Of a stretch of DNA of 49,270 nucleotides, positions 1-7,802 are shown one piece after another. Source of the DNA: an uncultured Prevotellaceae bacterium (GTDB lineage: Bacteria; Bacteroidota; Bacteroidia; Bacteroidales; Muribaculaceae); the NCBI GenBank assembly GCA_900318065.1, contig ONIY01000019.1, positions 1 through 49,270 of the forward strand. Direction: 5' to 3'. Made by a program: the position numbers and the translations under genes. Under the pieces are notes generated by a model. That model saw nothing but the letters and a program-made list of their open reading frames with translations. It was not told the DNA's origin and ran no database searches. Within the stretch, counting starts at the first letter, position 1. The number at the start of each line of letters is the position of its first letter.

Positions 1-27
1 CTCCGTTGTCGCGCGGTGGGGCAATTT

Positions 28-1344
28 CTAGTGTGTGCGGTGGTTGTGGGAGAAGAGGCGCTGTGGCAGCTCCATTGCCAGGATGATGCCCAGGACTATG
101 GCGATGGCGATTTTGCTCGCTGTCCATCCGCTCTGCATCGAGAGGTCGAACTGTGAGTCGGTGAGATAGTAGGTAAACCAGAATATTCCGGCACCGGGAA
201 CGAGTGGGAAGATGCCACACAGCAGGAATCCCTGTGCGGGGATGCGGAAGGGGATGGCTGCCATGCGCGAGAGGATGCACACCAGCGTGGACGATGCCAG
301 CGTGGCGGCAACGGGTGTGGCGCCGCAGTTGCGCACGAGGAGCAGGTAGACTGCCCACCCTATGGCGCCAATGACACCTGCCGGCACATAGTGCTCGCGG
401 TCGATGCCAAAGAGCAGTGCAAACGCTGCGGTGCCTATGAATGCGGCAAGCGCCTGGAGGAGGATGCTGGCAGTCTCGGGGTTGACGGTCATGCTGATGC
501 TCACCACTCCACCGTGCAGCATGCCGTCGAAGATAAAGGCGAGCGACACTCCCACGGCGATGCAGAAGAATCCCAGCATGGCGTCGGTAAGGCGTGTGAA
601 GCCGGCGATGTAGTCGCTGTTGGCAAGGTCGCGCACTCCGTTGACGAAGGGCACTCCAGGAATCAGGGGCATGATGGCGCCAATGATAATGTTGGCAAGG
701 CTGCCGCCAAAGTCCATGCGCCAGCACAGGATGCACAACAGTGTGGCAACCAGGGCATTGCATGTACCTCCCACAATCTTGGAGAGATAGCGGCCGCTCA
801 CGCCCAGCACAAAGGCATAGAGAAGTAGTCCCACCACCAGTGCGGCAAAGCAGTCCATCCATCCACCGCCAAAGACGGCGCAGAAACCGCCGGCGCCAAA
901 TCCCGAGCCCAAGATCTGCTCCCAGGCGGGCTTTTGTGCGGCACTGGCGATGCGCTCCAGTCGCTCACGCGCCTCGGCAAGGGTGGTGCGGCCGTTGGAG
1001 ATGTCGTAGCTCAGGCGGTTCACTGCCACTACCTTCGAGAGCTGAATGCCGCGCAGTGGGATGAACTCGACGTTGGCATATGTCGATGCCTGCGCCCCCG
1101 ATTTGGTGATCTTGTTGGCACGGCCAGTGGTGAAGATGCCGTTGGAAAGGACAAAGAAGTTGCCCGAGTCCACGCCAAAGTGTGACGAGATGCGGCTCAT
1201 GATGTCCTCCACTCTCGATATCTCGGCTCCGTTCTCCAGCAGGATGTGTCCAGCCTTTGCTGCCACCTCCAGCACCTCGGCAAAGTCGGCCTGGCTGGCG
1301 GCGTCGCTGCTGCTTGCTATCGCGTTGTTGTGTGTCTGCTCCAT
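28..1344 (-). CDS. Threonine/serine exporter family protein (ThrE/YjjP-YjjB fusion)
   Basis: Inner-membrane protein of 438 aa, predicted to export threonine, serine or similar small solutes. The N-terminal third is the soluble ThrE domain, with the family signature LLENGAEISRVED at residues 35-47 (the conserved E-x-x-R-V-E). It is followed by about ten hydrophobic segments forming two membrane halves, including the GGGWMDCFAALVVG and PLVPGAGIF regions. In Enterobacteria the two halves are separate proteins (YjjP and YjjB); here they are fused, as in corynebacterial ThrE. The frame stays open upstream to 1437, but I chose the ATG at 1344 because homology begins soon after it and the extra 31 residues look like non-coding DNA. 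The gene ends 27 bp from the window edge, so its downstream neighbour is unseen. Family call firm, substrate inferred. Confidence 0.88.
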   Translation of the reverse strand: MEQTHNNAIASSSDAASQADFAEVLEVAAKAGHILLENGAEISRVEDIMSRISSHFGVDSGNFFVLSNGIFTTGRANKITKSGAQASTYANVEFIPLRGIQLSKVVAVNRLSYDISNGRTTLAEARERLERIASAAQKPAWEQILGSGFGAGGFCAVFGGGWMDCFAALVVGLLLYAFVLGVSGRYLSKIVGGTCNALVATLLCILCWRMDFGGSLANIIIGAIMPLIPGVPFVNGVRDLANSDYIAGFTRLTDAMLGFFCIAVGVSLAFIFDGMLHGGVVSISMTVNPETASILLQALAAFIGTAAFALLFGIDREHYVPAGVIGAIGWAVYLLLVRNCGATPVAATLASSTLVCILSRMAAIPFRIPAQGFLLCGIFPLVPGAGIFWFTYYLTDSQFDLSMQSGWTASKIAIAIVLGIILAMELPQRLFSHNHRTH

Positions 1345-1467
1345 GAAAGTGTGTGATTTGGGGTGCAAAATTCCAAAAGAATTCTGAATTCTGCAAATTC
1401 TAGGCGCAAAATGTCTACCTATATTATATTGTAACACAAAAAATGGGCATTATTGGAAAAAATGTTG

Positions 1468-1475
1468 TAACTTTG
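1468..1475 (+). promoter_or_regulatory. Bacteroidota -7 box for the acyl-CoA ligase gene
   Basis: TAACTTTG fits the TAnnTTTG -7 consensus and lies 79 bp before the ATG at 1555. I see no good -33 TTTG at the usual 19-21 bp spacing, so the call rests on the -7 box and its position. Confidence 0.4.
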
Positions 1476-1554
1476 TGATTTGTAATAATGTTTTTAACCT
1501 CAATACCGTTATTATTGCAGTCGAATAAAGATGTATAATTAAAAATCGAAGACG

Positions 1555-3174
1555 ATGAAGCACTATCTGAAGACATTGGAGAAGACCATTCACGAGAATT
1601 GGGACCTGAAGGCGCTGTGTGACTATGGAGGCGACTCTTTCACCTATGGCGACCTGGCTACTAACGTGGAGCAGTTCAGGCTCTTCTTCCAGGCCACTGG
1701 CATCGCGAAGGGCGAGAAGATTGCCATCTGCGCTCGCAACTCTGCCCGATGGGCGATGGCATTCTGGGGCATCAACGTTAACGAGCGAGTGGTGGTGCCA
1801 CTGCTTGCCGACTTCCACCCCTCTAACGTGGCGTCGCTCACCACCCATTCCGACAGTGTGCTGCTCTTTACCGACGATGATATATGGGAACGGCTCAATC
1901 CCGAGGATATGCCCCTGCTCAAGGCAGCCATCAATGTGAAGGACGGTAACCTGCTGTGGCATCGCGACGAGGCTGTGGCACAGGCGTGGCAGCAGCGCAA
2001 GAGTGCTTTTGAGCAGCGATACACCGGTGGCATGTCGCCCGAGAAGGTGACTTATCCTGGCGACAACTTCAATGACCTGGCAATCATCAACTACACCTCG
2101 GGCACCACAGGCAATCCCAAGGGTGTGATGCTCGACTATGGCGCCATGAGCGACACCGACGAGTTTGCCAACTACCACTTCCCCAACCATCCAGGCGAGA
2201 CAATCATCTCGATGCTGCCGCTGGCCCACATGTATGGCTTGGCAATCGAGTTCATTCACCCCAATGTGGATGGCGTGACGGTCTATTTCCTGGGCAAGAC
2301 ACCGTCGCCATCGCGGCTGCTCAAGGCAATGCAGGAGGTGCGGCCCTACATGGTCATCACCGTGCCGCTGGTGATGGAGAAGGTGTATGCCAATAGCATC
2401 AAGCCAGCGCTTGAGAAGCGCAAGAAACTCTTCATCATCCCAGGCTTGAAGACGCTGGTTTACCGCGCTGCGCGCAAGGCAATCATGAAGGTCTTTGGCG
2501 GGCAGGTGCAGTGCTTCATCATGGGCGGTGCTGCCCTCAACCCCGAGGCAGAGCAGTGCTTCAAGAAGATGAAACTGCCTTACACCGTGGGATATGGCAT
2601 GACCGAGGCATGTCCGCTGCTGGGCTATGCGTGGTGGAAGGAGTTTGTGCCAGGCTCATGCGGCAAGCCCGTTCATGAGTTGCGCATCGACAGCGAGGAC
2701 CCCGAGCACAAGGCCGGCGAGATACAAGCCCGTGGACGCAATCTCACCACAGGCTATTACAAGAATCCCGAGGCCACTGCGGCAGCGTTTACCAGCGACG
2801 GATGGTTCCGCACCGGCGACCTGGGCGTGATGGACAAGGACGGCAATGTGTTCATTCGTGGGCGCATCAAGTCGATGATTCTCAACTCCTCGGGCCAGAA
2901 CATCTATCCCGAAGAGGTGGAGGCTGTGCTTGCCAACTGCGAGCACGTGGACGAATGCCTTGTGGTGGACCGCGGCGGCAAGATTGTGGCGCTGGTCTAC
3001 ACCGAGTTCCCCAGCGACATGGACGACGAGACCAAGGCGGGAATACCAGCAATGATACGCAACGAGGCCAACAAATCGCTGCCAGCCTACAGTAAAATCT
3101 CGCAGGTAGAATTAATGGACGCCCCCTTTGAGAAGACGCCCAAGATGAGCATTAAGCGATTCCTTTATTCTTAA
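1555..3174 (+). CDS. AMP-dependent acyl-CoA synthetase/ligase (long-chain fatty acid type)
   Basis: Adenylate-forming enzyme of 539 aa that should activate a carboxylic acid, probably a fatty acid, with ATP and join it to CoA. The P-loop YTSGTTGNPKG is at residues 180-190, the A5 motif GYGMTEACP at about 346-354 and the A7 motif GWFRTGD at 416-422. The C-terminal hinge and lid contain GRIKSMILNSSGQNIYPEE, and the end TPKMSIKRF carries the likely catalytic lysine. Length is slightly below the roughly 600 aa of classical FadD-type enzymes but normal for Bacteroidota homologues. It is a single gene, divergent from the exporter at 1344 and convergent with mgtE. No acyl-carrier or condensation gene is adjacent, so fatty-acid activation for phospholipid synthesis or recycling is the simplest role. 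Exact substrate unknown. Confidence 0.85.
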   Translation: MKHYLKTLEKTIHENWDLKALCDYGGDSFTYGDLATNVEQFRLFFQATGIAKGEKIAICARNSARWAMAFWGINVNERVVVPLLADFHPSNVASLTTHSDSVLLFTDDDIWERLNPEDMPLLKAAINVKDGNLLWHRDEAVAQAWQQRKSAFEQRYTGGMSPEKVTYPGDNFNDLAIINYTSGTTGNPKGVMLDYGAMSDTDEFANYHFPNHPGETIISMLPLAHMYGLAIEFIHPNVDGVTVYFLGKTPSPSRLLKAMQEVRPYMVITVPLVMEKVYANSIKPALEKRKKLFIIPGLKTLVYRAARKAIMKVFGGQVQCFIMGGAALNPEAEQCFKKMKLPYTVGYGMTEACPLLGYAWWKEFVPGSCGKPVHELRIDSEDPEHKAGEIQARGRNLTTGYYKNPEATAAAFTSDGWFRTGDLGVMDKDGNVFIRGRIKSMILNSSGQNIYPEEVEAVLANCEHVDECLVVDRGGKIVALVYTEFPSDMDDETKAGIPAMIRNEANKSLPAYSKISQVELMDAPFEKTPKMSIKRFLYS

Positions 3175-3207
3175 TAATGCACAATCTTAATGTATAATAA
3201 TAGGACT

Positions 3208-3226
3208 GCTCCCCCTCTAAGATAGA
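3208..3226 (+). repeat. Half copy of the CTCCCCCTCTAAGATAGAG intergenic element
   Basis: The left arm of the G/C-rich hairpin repeat seen in full near 16.8 kb and 27.6 kb occurs here without its right arm. It sits in the 186-bp convergent gap between the acyl-CoA ligase and mgtE. No other feature is clear in that gap. Confidence 0.5.
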
Positions 3227-3360
3227 CCAATGGTGCAAGCCGAAGCCAGCGGCAAAACTTGTTTTGGCATTGGTGAGGCGCAGCCCATTGATGCTGAAAG
3301 AGCGGGTTGACAAGGTAGATTCTCAACCTTTCACAACACTTTCACACTCCACGAATCGCC

Positions 3361-4749
3361 CTAAAGCATGAGGACGATGAGCTGGGAGCTGATGAGCATG
3401 TAGATGAGCATGCCCACGATGTCGTTGGTCACCGTGACAAAGGGGCCAGTGGCAATGGCTGGGTCGATTTTCAGTTTCTCAAGCATGATGGGCACAAACG
3501 TGCCAAATACCGAGGCAAAGAGCACCACCGAGAACAGTGAGATTGTCACTGCCAGCGAGGTGATGTTGGCTTTGCCGGGATCGTTGTCGGCAGGCCATAT
3601 GAGGTTGTAGAGGAACACCAGTCCAGCAATGAGCACCGCATTGAGCATTGCCACCATGAATTCCTTGGCAAGGTATTTGCCCGCTTGCTTGAGTTCGAGC
3701 GAGCCGTTGGCAAGGCCTTGCACGACGATGGCGCTCGACTGAGTGCCCACGTTACCACCCGTGCCACCAATCAGCGGGATAAACAGCGCCAGTCCTGGAA
3801 GGATGGTTTGCCACTCATTCTCGGCCGAGTCGCCTCCGTCGAGAATCAGGGCATTGGCAATACCGCCCACGATACCTATCAGCAGCCATGGGAAGCGCGC
3901 CTTGAACTGCGTCCACACGCTATCGCCCGTCTCCACATCGGCGGTAAGACCGGTAGCGAGCTGATAGTCACGCTCGCTGTGCTCGCGCACCTCGTCCATG
4001 ATGTCGTCTACTGTGATGCGTCCCACCAGTCGGCCTATGGAGTCGACCACCGGCATTGCCACGAGGTCATATTTCTCAAAGTCGAGAGCCACATCCTCGA
4101 TGGGAGTGTCGGTCTTCACCGAGATGGGGTTGGGCTCCATCACATATTTTATCTTGTTGGCCGAGGGGTTGGTGATGGTCTTCTTGAGGGGGAACACGCC
4201 CTTGAGGCGGTTGTCGTCGTCAACGACATAGATGTTGTAGATCTCGTCCATGTCCTCGGCTTGCTCACGCATCACCTTGATACAGTCGGGCATCGAGAGG
4301 TTCTCGTTCACGACAATCATCTCGGTCGACATCAATCCACCGGCGGTGTCCTCGTCATATTGCATCAGGTCGACGATGTCGCCTGCCTGCTCCACGTCGT
4401 CGATGTGCTTGATCACGTCTTCCTGGTCTTCCTCGTCGAGCTCCTGGATGAGGTCGACGGCGTCGTTGGCGTCCATCTGCTCCAGGGTCTTGGCGATGGT
4501 CTCGTTAGGCATCCTCTCGAGCAGGTCGGCGCGCTCGTCTTCTTCGAGTTCCACGAGTACGTCGGCAGTGGTCTCGTCGTCAAGAAGTTGCAGCACAAAT
4601 AGCGCATCGTCGGCATCATCAAGTTCGTTGATGAGCTCGGCGATGTCGGCAGGGTGCAGGTCTTGTATGTCGGCTCTCACTTGTGCCTCATCCTTGGCCT
4701 CGATAAGTTCTTTGAGCTTGTCGATGTAGTCAATGTCAAATTCTTTCAT
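3361..4749 (-). CDS. mgtE: Magnesium transporter MgtE
   Basis: Mg2+ channel/transporter of 462 aa with the full MgtE layout. An acidic helical N-terminal domain (about 1-130, rich in ELxEEDERADLL-type repeats) is followed by a pair of CBS domains (about 135-255) that sense cytosolic Mg2+. A five-helix membrane domain (about 275-462) contains the conserved PLIGGTGGNVGTQSS stretch at about 325-340 and the pore-lining NDIVGM segment near the end. Its ATG overlaps the rsmA stop by 4 bp (ATGA), so the two genes should be co-transcribed and translationally coupled from the rsmA promoter. I see no Mg2+-responsive leader, so control is probably through the CBS domains. Confidence 0.95.
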   Translation of the reverse strand: MKEFDIDYIDKLKELIEAKDEAQVRADIQDLHPADIAELINELDDADDALFVLQLLDDETTADVLVELEEDERADLLERMPNETIAKTLEQMDANDAVDLIQELDEEDQEDVIKHIDDVEQAGDIVDLMQYDEDTAGGLMSTEMIVVNENLSMPDCIKVMREQAEDMDEIYNIYVVDDDNRLKGVFPLKKTITNPSANKIKYVMEPNPISVKTDTPIEDVALDFEKYDLVAMPVVDSIGRLVGRITVDDIMDEVREHSERDYQLATGLTADVETGDSVWTQFKARFPWLLIGIVGGIANALILDGGDSAENEWQTILPGLALFIPLIGGTGGNVGTQSSAIVVQGLANGSLELKQAGKYLAKEFMVAMLNAVLIAGLVFLYNLIWPADNDPGKANITSLAVTISLFSVVLFASVFGTFVPIMLEKLKIDPAIATGPFVTVTNDIVGMLIYMLISSQLIVLML

Positions 4750-5561
4750 TGCTCCCCTCCCCTTTCTTTATTTTGAAGGTTCTTGATAATATTGGTTAAC
4801 TCAATAAACTGCGCCACACTCAGCTGCTCGGGACGTTGCTTGAAGATGTCGCTGTAGCGCTCGTCGAGCACTGGCAACGCCTCGGGTGGTATCATTCCGC
4901 GCAACGAGTTTCTCAAAGTCTTGCGTCGCTGGCCAAAGGACGTTTTCACCACACTCTTGAACAGGCGCTCGTCGCACCCCAGCTCGGTCACCGAGTTGCG
5001 CACCAGCCTGATGACGCCGCTCTTCACCTTGGGCGGCGGGTCGAAGACGTTCTCGTCGACGGTGAACAGGTATTCAATGTCATACCATGCCTGTAGCAGC
5101 ACGCTAAGGATGCCGTAGGTCTTGCTGCCGGGCCCTGCCGCGATGCGTTGAGCCACCTCGCGCTGGAACATGCCGCTGCAGCAAGTCACCTGGTCTTTAT
5201 AGTCGAGCACGTGGAAGAGAATTTGCGACGAGATGTTGTAGGGGTAGTTGCCTATCACCACCATCTCGCCCGTGCCGCAGGCCTCCTGCAGGTCGAGCTT
5301 GAGGAAGTCGCGCTCGATGATGCGGCGGTCAAGGGCTGGGAAGTTGGCTTTAAGGTATTCCACGCTCTCGCCGTCGAGCTCCACCACCTTGAGGTCGTGG
5401 CCGTTAAGCAGCAAGTACTGTGTGAGCACTCCCATGCCTGGCCCCACCTCCAGGGTGGGCAGGTGCTTGTAGTCCTCGATGGTGGCGGCGATGCGCTGCG
5501 CCACGTCAAGGTCGATGAGGAAATGCTGTCCCAGCGATTTTTTTGCCCTTACTTGCTGCAT
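4746..5561 (-). CDS. rsmA: 16S rRNA dimethyladenosine transferase RsmA (KsgA)
   Basis: SAM-dependent methyltransferase of 271 aa that dimethylates the two adjacent adenines in the 3'-terminal helix 45 loop of 16S rRNA during 30S assembly. The start QQVRAKKSLGQHFL is typical, SAM motif I EVGPGMG is at 38-44, and the catalytic NxPY motif is NYPY at 105-108 (IGNYPYNISSQ). Length matches the family. The first gene of a two-gene operon with mgtE, it has a well-formed promoter 41 bp upstream. The C-terminal helical domain appears complete. Confidence 0.96.
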   Translation of the reverse strand: MQQVRAKKSLGQHFLIDLDVAQRIAATIEDYKHLPTLEVGPGMGVLTQYLLLNGHDLKVVELDGESVEYLKANFPALDRRIIERDFLKLDLQEACGTGEMVVIGNYPYNISSQILFHVLDYKDQVTCCSGMFQREVAQRIAAGPGSKTYGILSVLLQAWYDIEYLFTVDENVFDPPPKVKSGVIRLVRNSVTELGCDERLFKSVVKTSFGQRRKTLRNSLRGMIPPEALPVLDERYSDIFKQRPEQLSVAQFIELTNIIKNLQNKERGGEQ

Positions 5562-5601
5562 AGTCTCTCTCGTTTAATGATAGTGCATAATTTTCAACAT
5601 G

Positions 5602-5632
5602 CAAAATTAAAGAAAATAGCTCTAACTACAAA
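5602..5632 (-). promoter_or_regulatory. Promoter of rsmA-mgtE
   Basis: On the minus strand, TTTG (5632-5629) is followed after 19 bp by TAATTTTG (5609-5602), a full match to the Bacteroidota sigma-70-type consensus. The leader would be about 35 nt. Confidence 0.6.
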
Positions 5633-5713
5633 ATTGGCAGTGATTTTTTGGCTTTGCAATATTTTGTTGGAAGAAAAAAATGGCGATAATTAGCAAAAAC
5701 CAATAAAATAGTT

Positions 5714-5721
5714 TAACTTTG
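5714..5721 (+). promoter_or_regulatory. -7 box for the gene at 5757
   Basis: TAACTTTG lies 36 bp upstream of the GTG start at 5757 and diverges from the rsmA promoter. No TTTG is seen at the -33 spacing. Confidence 0.4.
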
Positions 5722-5756
5722 CAAGTTGCAAGAGATAATAAATAATCAAGAGTATA

Positions 5757-6818
5757 GTGAAGAAGATAATATCAGCATTATTGAAATATGGCATCCCCAT
5801 TGCCATCAGCGTGGGGCTTGCATGGTTTTTGTCGAAGAACGTGGACTGGGCGGCTATCAAGAGCAGCCTGCGCAACGATGTGAACTACTGGTGGTTCCTG
5901 CCAGTGATTGTGGTGAGCATCTTCAGCCACATCTTCAGGGCACTCAGGTGGCGGTTGCAGCTCAAGGCAATAGGCATTGAGCCGTCGTTGAGCGCACTGG
6001 TAAACAGCATCTTCGGCACCTACTTTGTGAACCTGCTCTTTCCCCGTTTGGGCGAGGTGTGGCGCTCGGGCTACATTGCCCAGCGCGAGAAGGCATCGTT
6101 CACCCAGGTGCTGGGCTCGATGGTGGGCGACCGCTTGAGCGACACCGTGACAGTGGGTCTGCTCACCGTAGTGACCTTCTTCCTGGCGCAGGACGCGTTC
6201 ATCAAGTTCTTTGACCAGCGCGGCGACGGCGGCGGCTCGATGTTCACCTCATGGGTGTTCTGGCTGCTTGTGGTGCTGGGCGTGCTGGGATGCGTGGCGC
6301 TGGTGTGGATATTCCGCAGCAAGAGCGAGAACAAGGTCATTGCCAAGCTGCGCCTCATGCTGCGCAACCTGTGGGACGGCTTTGCCGCCATTGGCAAGAT
6401 GGACGGCAAGTGGATGTTTCTGCTCTATACGCTATTGATCTGGGGCTGCTACTTCATGCAGCTCTACATCGCTTCGTTTGCCTTCTCGTGCACCAAAGAC
6501 CTGGGTTTTGTGGCAATCCTGGTGCTCTTTGTGCTCAGCAGCATAGGCATGGCAGTGCCCAGCAACGGTGGCTTGGGACCGTGGCAGTTTGCCATCATCT
6601 TCGGACTCACGCTTTATGGCGTGGGAGCCTTCCCGCCCTCAACGCCCTACGACCCTCAGGCCTCGGCATTTGCCTGGCTGGTGTGGGGCGTGCAGACGTG
6701 CCTGCTCATAGTCCTGGGCATCTACGCCTTCATCTCCATGGCCATCGACCGCAAGCGCATCGCCACCGGCAAGACAGTGATCAAGACCAAGAACCAAGGC
6801 GAGGGCATGACGATTTGA
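5757..6818 (+). CDS. UPF0104 / lysylphosphatidylglycerol synthase TM-domain family membrane protein
   Basis: Polytopic inner-membrane protein of 353 aa with about eight hydrophobic segments. It belongs to the flippase-like family related to the membrane half of MprF. The family signature in the first third is NLLFPRLGEVWRSGY, and the late segment GGLGPWQFAIIFG matches the usual P-G-G-x-G motif region. The catalytic aminoacyl-transferase domain of MprF is absent, so a lipid-flipping or lipid-modifying role is inferred and not shown. The start codon is GTG (VKKIISALLKYG), chosen because no ATG precedes the first membrane segment and the -7 box lies just upstream. The next gene follows after a 201-bp repeat-filled spacer. 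Confidence 0.8.
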   Translation: MKKIISALLKYGIPIAISVGLAWFLSKNVDWAAIKSSLRNDVNYWWFLPVIVVSIFSHIFRALRWRLQLKAIGIEPSLSALVNSIFGTYFVNLLFPRLGEVWRSGYIAQREKASFTQVLGSMVGDRLSDTVTVGLLTVVTFFLAQDAFIKFFDQRGDGGGSMFTSWVFWLLVVLGVLGCVALVWIFRSKSENKVIAKLRLMLRNLWDGFAAIGKMDGKWMFLLYTLLIWGCYFMQLYIASFAFSCTKDLGFVAILVLFVLSSIGMAVPSNGGLGPWQFAIIFGLTLYGVGAFPPSTPYDPQASAFAWLVWGVQTCLLIVLGIYAFISMAIDRKRIATGKTVIKTKNQGEGMTI

Positions 6819-6825
6819 TGGCGGT

Positions 6826-7016
6826 TTGGTTTATTGTTTATGGTTGATGGTTTATTGTTTATGGTTGATGGAAGACAGTAGCGAAATTAGGTGAGAGGCA
6901 AGAGGCAAGAGTACTCAACTACTCTACTACTCAACTATTCAACTATTTTACTGAAAACTGACTACTGAAAACTGACTACTGATAACTGACTACTGATAAC
7001 TGATAACTGACAACTA
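6826..7016 (+). repeat. Mosaic of short tandem repeats between two co-directional genes
   Basis: Four simple repeats lie end to end. A 21-bp unit TTTATTGTTTATGGTTGATGG occurs twice. Next come purine-rich GAGGCAA units right after the upstream gene, then ACTCAACTACT-type units. Last are ACTGAAAACTG / ACTGATAACTG units that run up to the ATG at 7020. No promoter or terminator is recognisable inside. Related units recur near 33.9 kb and 36.76 kb. Confidence 0.85.
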
Positions 7017-7019
7017 TAT

Positions 7020-7598
7020 ATGAAACTCATTGACGACAATTTTGACGATTATTTCGAGAGCGGTGCTCCCAAGAAGGATAAAGCGCCTCATCAGGAGACC
7101 GAGGAAGAGCGCGAGGAGCGCGAGTTGATAGAGACCACCATCGAGCGCCGGAGCAACAAGAAGCGCATCTTCCTTGCTCTGGGAACGCTCATTGTGCTGT
7201 TGATATTGATTTTCGTGATTCGCGACCGCTACTTCCGTGTTTATCAGGAGAGCAACATCAAGGGCCGCATCGCCGACGTGTCGCTGCGCGGCAGCATCTT
7301 CAAGACCTATGAGGGCAAGCTGCTTAGCTACGACGTGGTGTCGGAAGGCAACGTGCGTGAGAAGGAGTTTGAGTTCACTGCCGACGACGACTCCCTTGCC
7401 CACACCCTGGGCACTCTCAAGCAGACCCCCATCGCTGTGCAGCTCAACTACAAGGAGTACAAGAGCAGTGTGCCATGGCGTGGCGAGACTAAATACATTG
7501 TCACATCGGTCGACACCGTCAATATCGACGCCTATGTGAGAAATGTTGAGCGCATGCCCGTGCCCAAGGCTCCGCAGCAAGGCGACACAGTAAAATAA
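7020..7598 (+). CDS. Single-pass membrane protein of unknown function
   Basis: Not recognised. The 192-aa product has a highly charged, Glu/Arg-rich cytoplasmic N-terminus (about 1-55, including EEEREERELIETTIERR), one strong membrane helix (about 58-76, LALGTLIVLLILIFVI), and an extracytoplasmic domain of about 115 residues of mixed alpha/beta character with no Cys and no known motif. The topology (positive residues before the helix) predicts that the C-terminal domain faces the periplasm. It sits between two intergenic repeat mosaics and could be co-transcribed with the UPF0104 gene. Coding status is supported by normal codon usage and clean boundaries. Function unknown. Confidence 0.7.
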   Translation: MKLIDDNFDDYFESGAPKKDKAPHQETEEEREERELIETTIERRSNKKRIFLALGTLIVLLILIFVIRDRYFRVYQESNIKGRIADVSLRGSIFKTYEGKLLSYDVVSEGNVREKEFEFTADDDSLAHTLGTLKQTPIAVQLNYKEYKSSVPWRGETKYIVTSVDTVNIDAYVRNVERMPVPKAPQQGDTVK

Positions 7599-7601
7599 AC
7601 G

Positions 7602-7776
7602 AGGATCGAGGATCGGGAATCGAGGATCGGGGATCGGGGACAAAGCACAATGCTTAATCGAACCCTCGAACGCTCGAATGCTCGAATGCTCGAATGCTCG
7701 AATGCTCGAATGCTCGAATGCTCGAAAACCCTATCCTCGATCCTCGATCCCTTCTCCCCGCGCCGCAGGCGCCACT
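7602..7776 (+). repeat. Composite intergenic repeat (GATCGGGG, CTCGAATG array, CGATCC array, GC palindrome)
   Basis: Directly after the upstream stop comes purine-rich GAGGATCGGGGATC (7602-7640), then GGACAAAGCA. An array of the 8-bp unit CTCGAATG follows (7665-7728, eight units, the first and last variant). Then come the complementary pyrimidine-rich CCTCGATCCTCGATCCC (7734-7752), the palindrome GCGCCGCAGGCGC (7760-7772) and CACTTAACACTT, leading into the ATG at 7803. The two GATC-type arms are inverted and could pair. The same order recurs at 28.6 kb and, on the minus strand, at 18.4-18.6 kb. Confidence 0.9.
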
Positions 7777-7802
7777 TAACACTTATCTAACACTATTTTT
7801 CC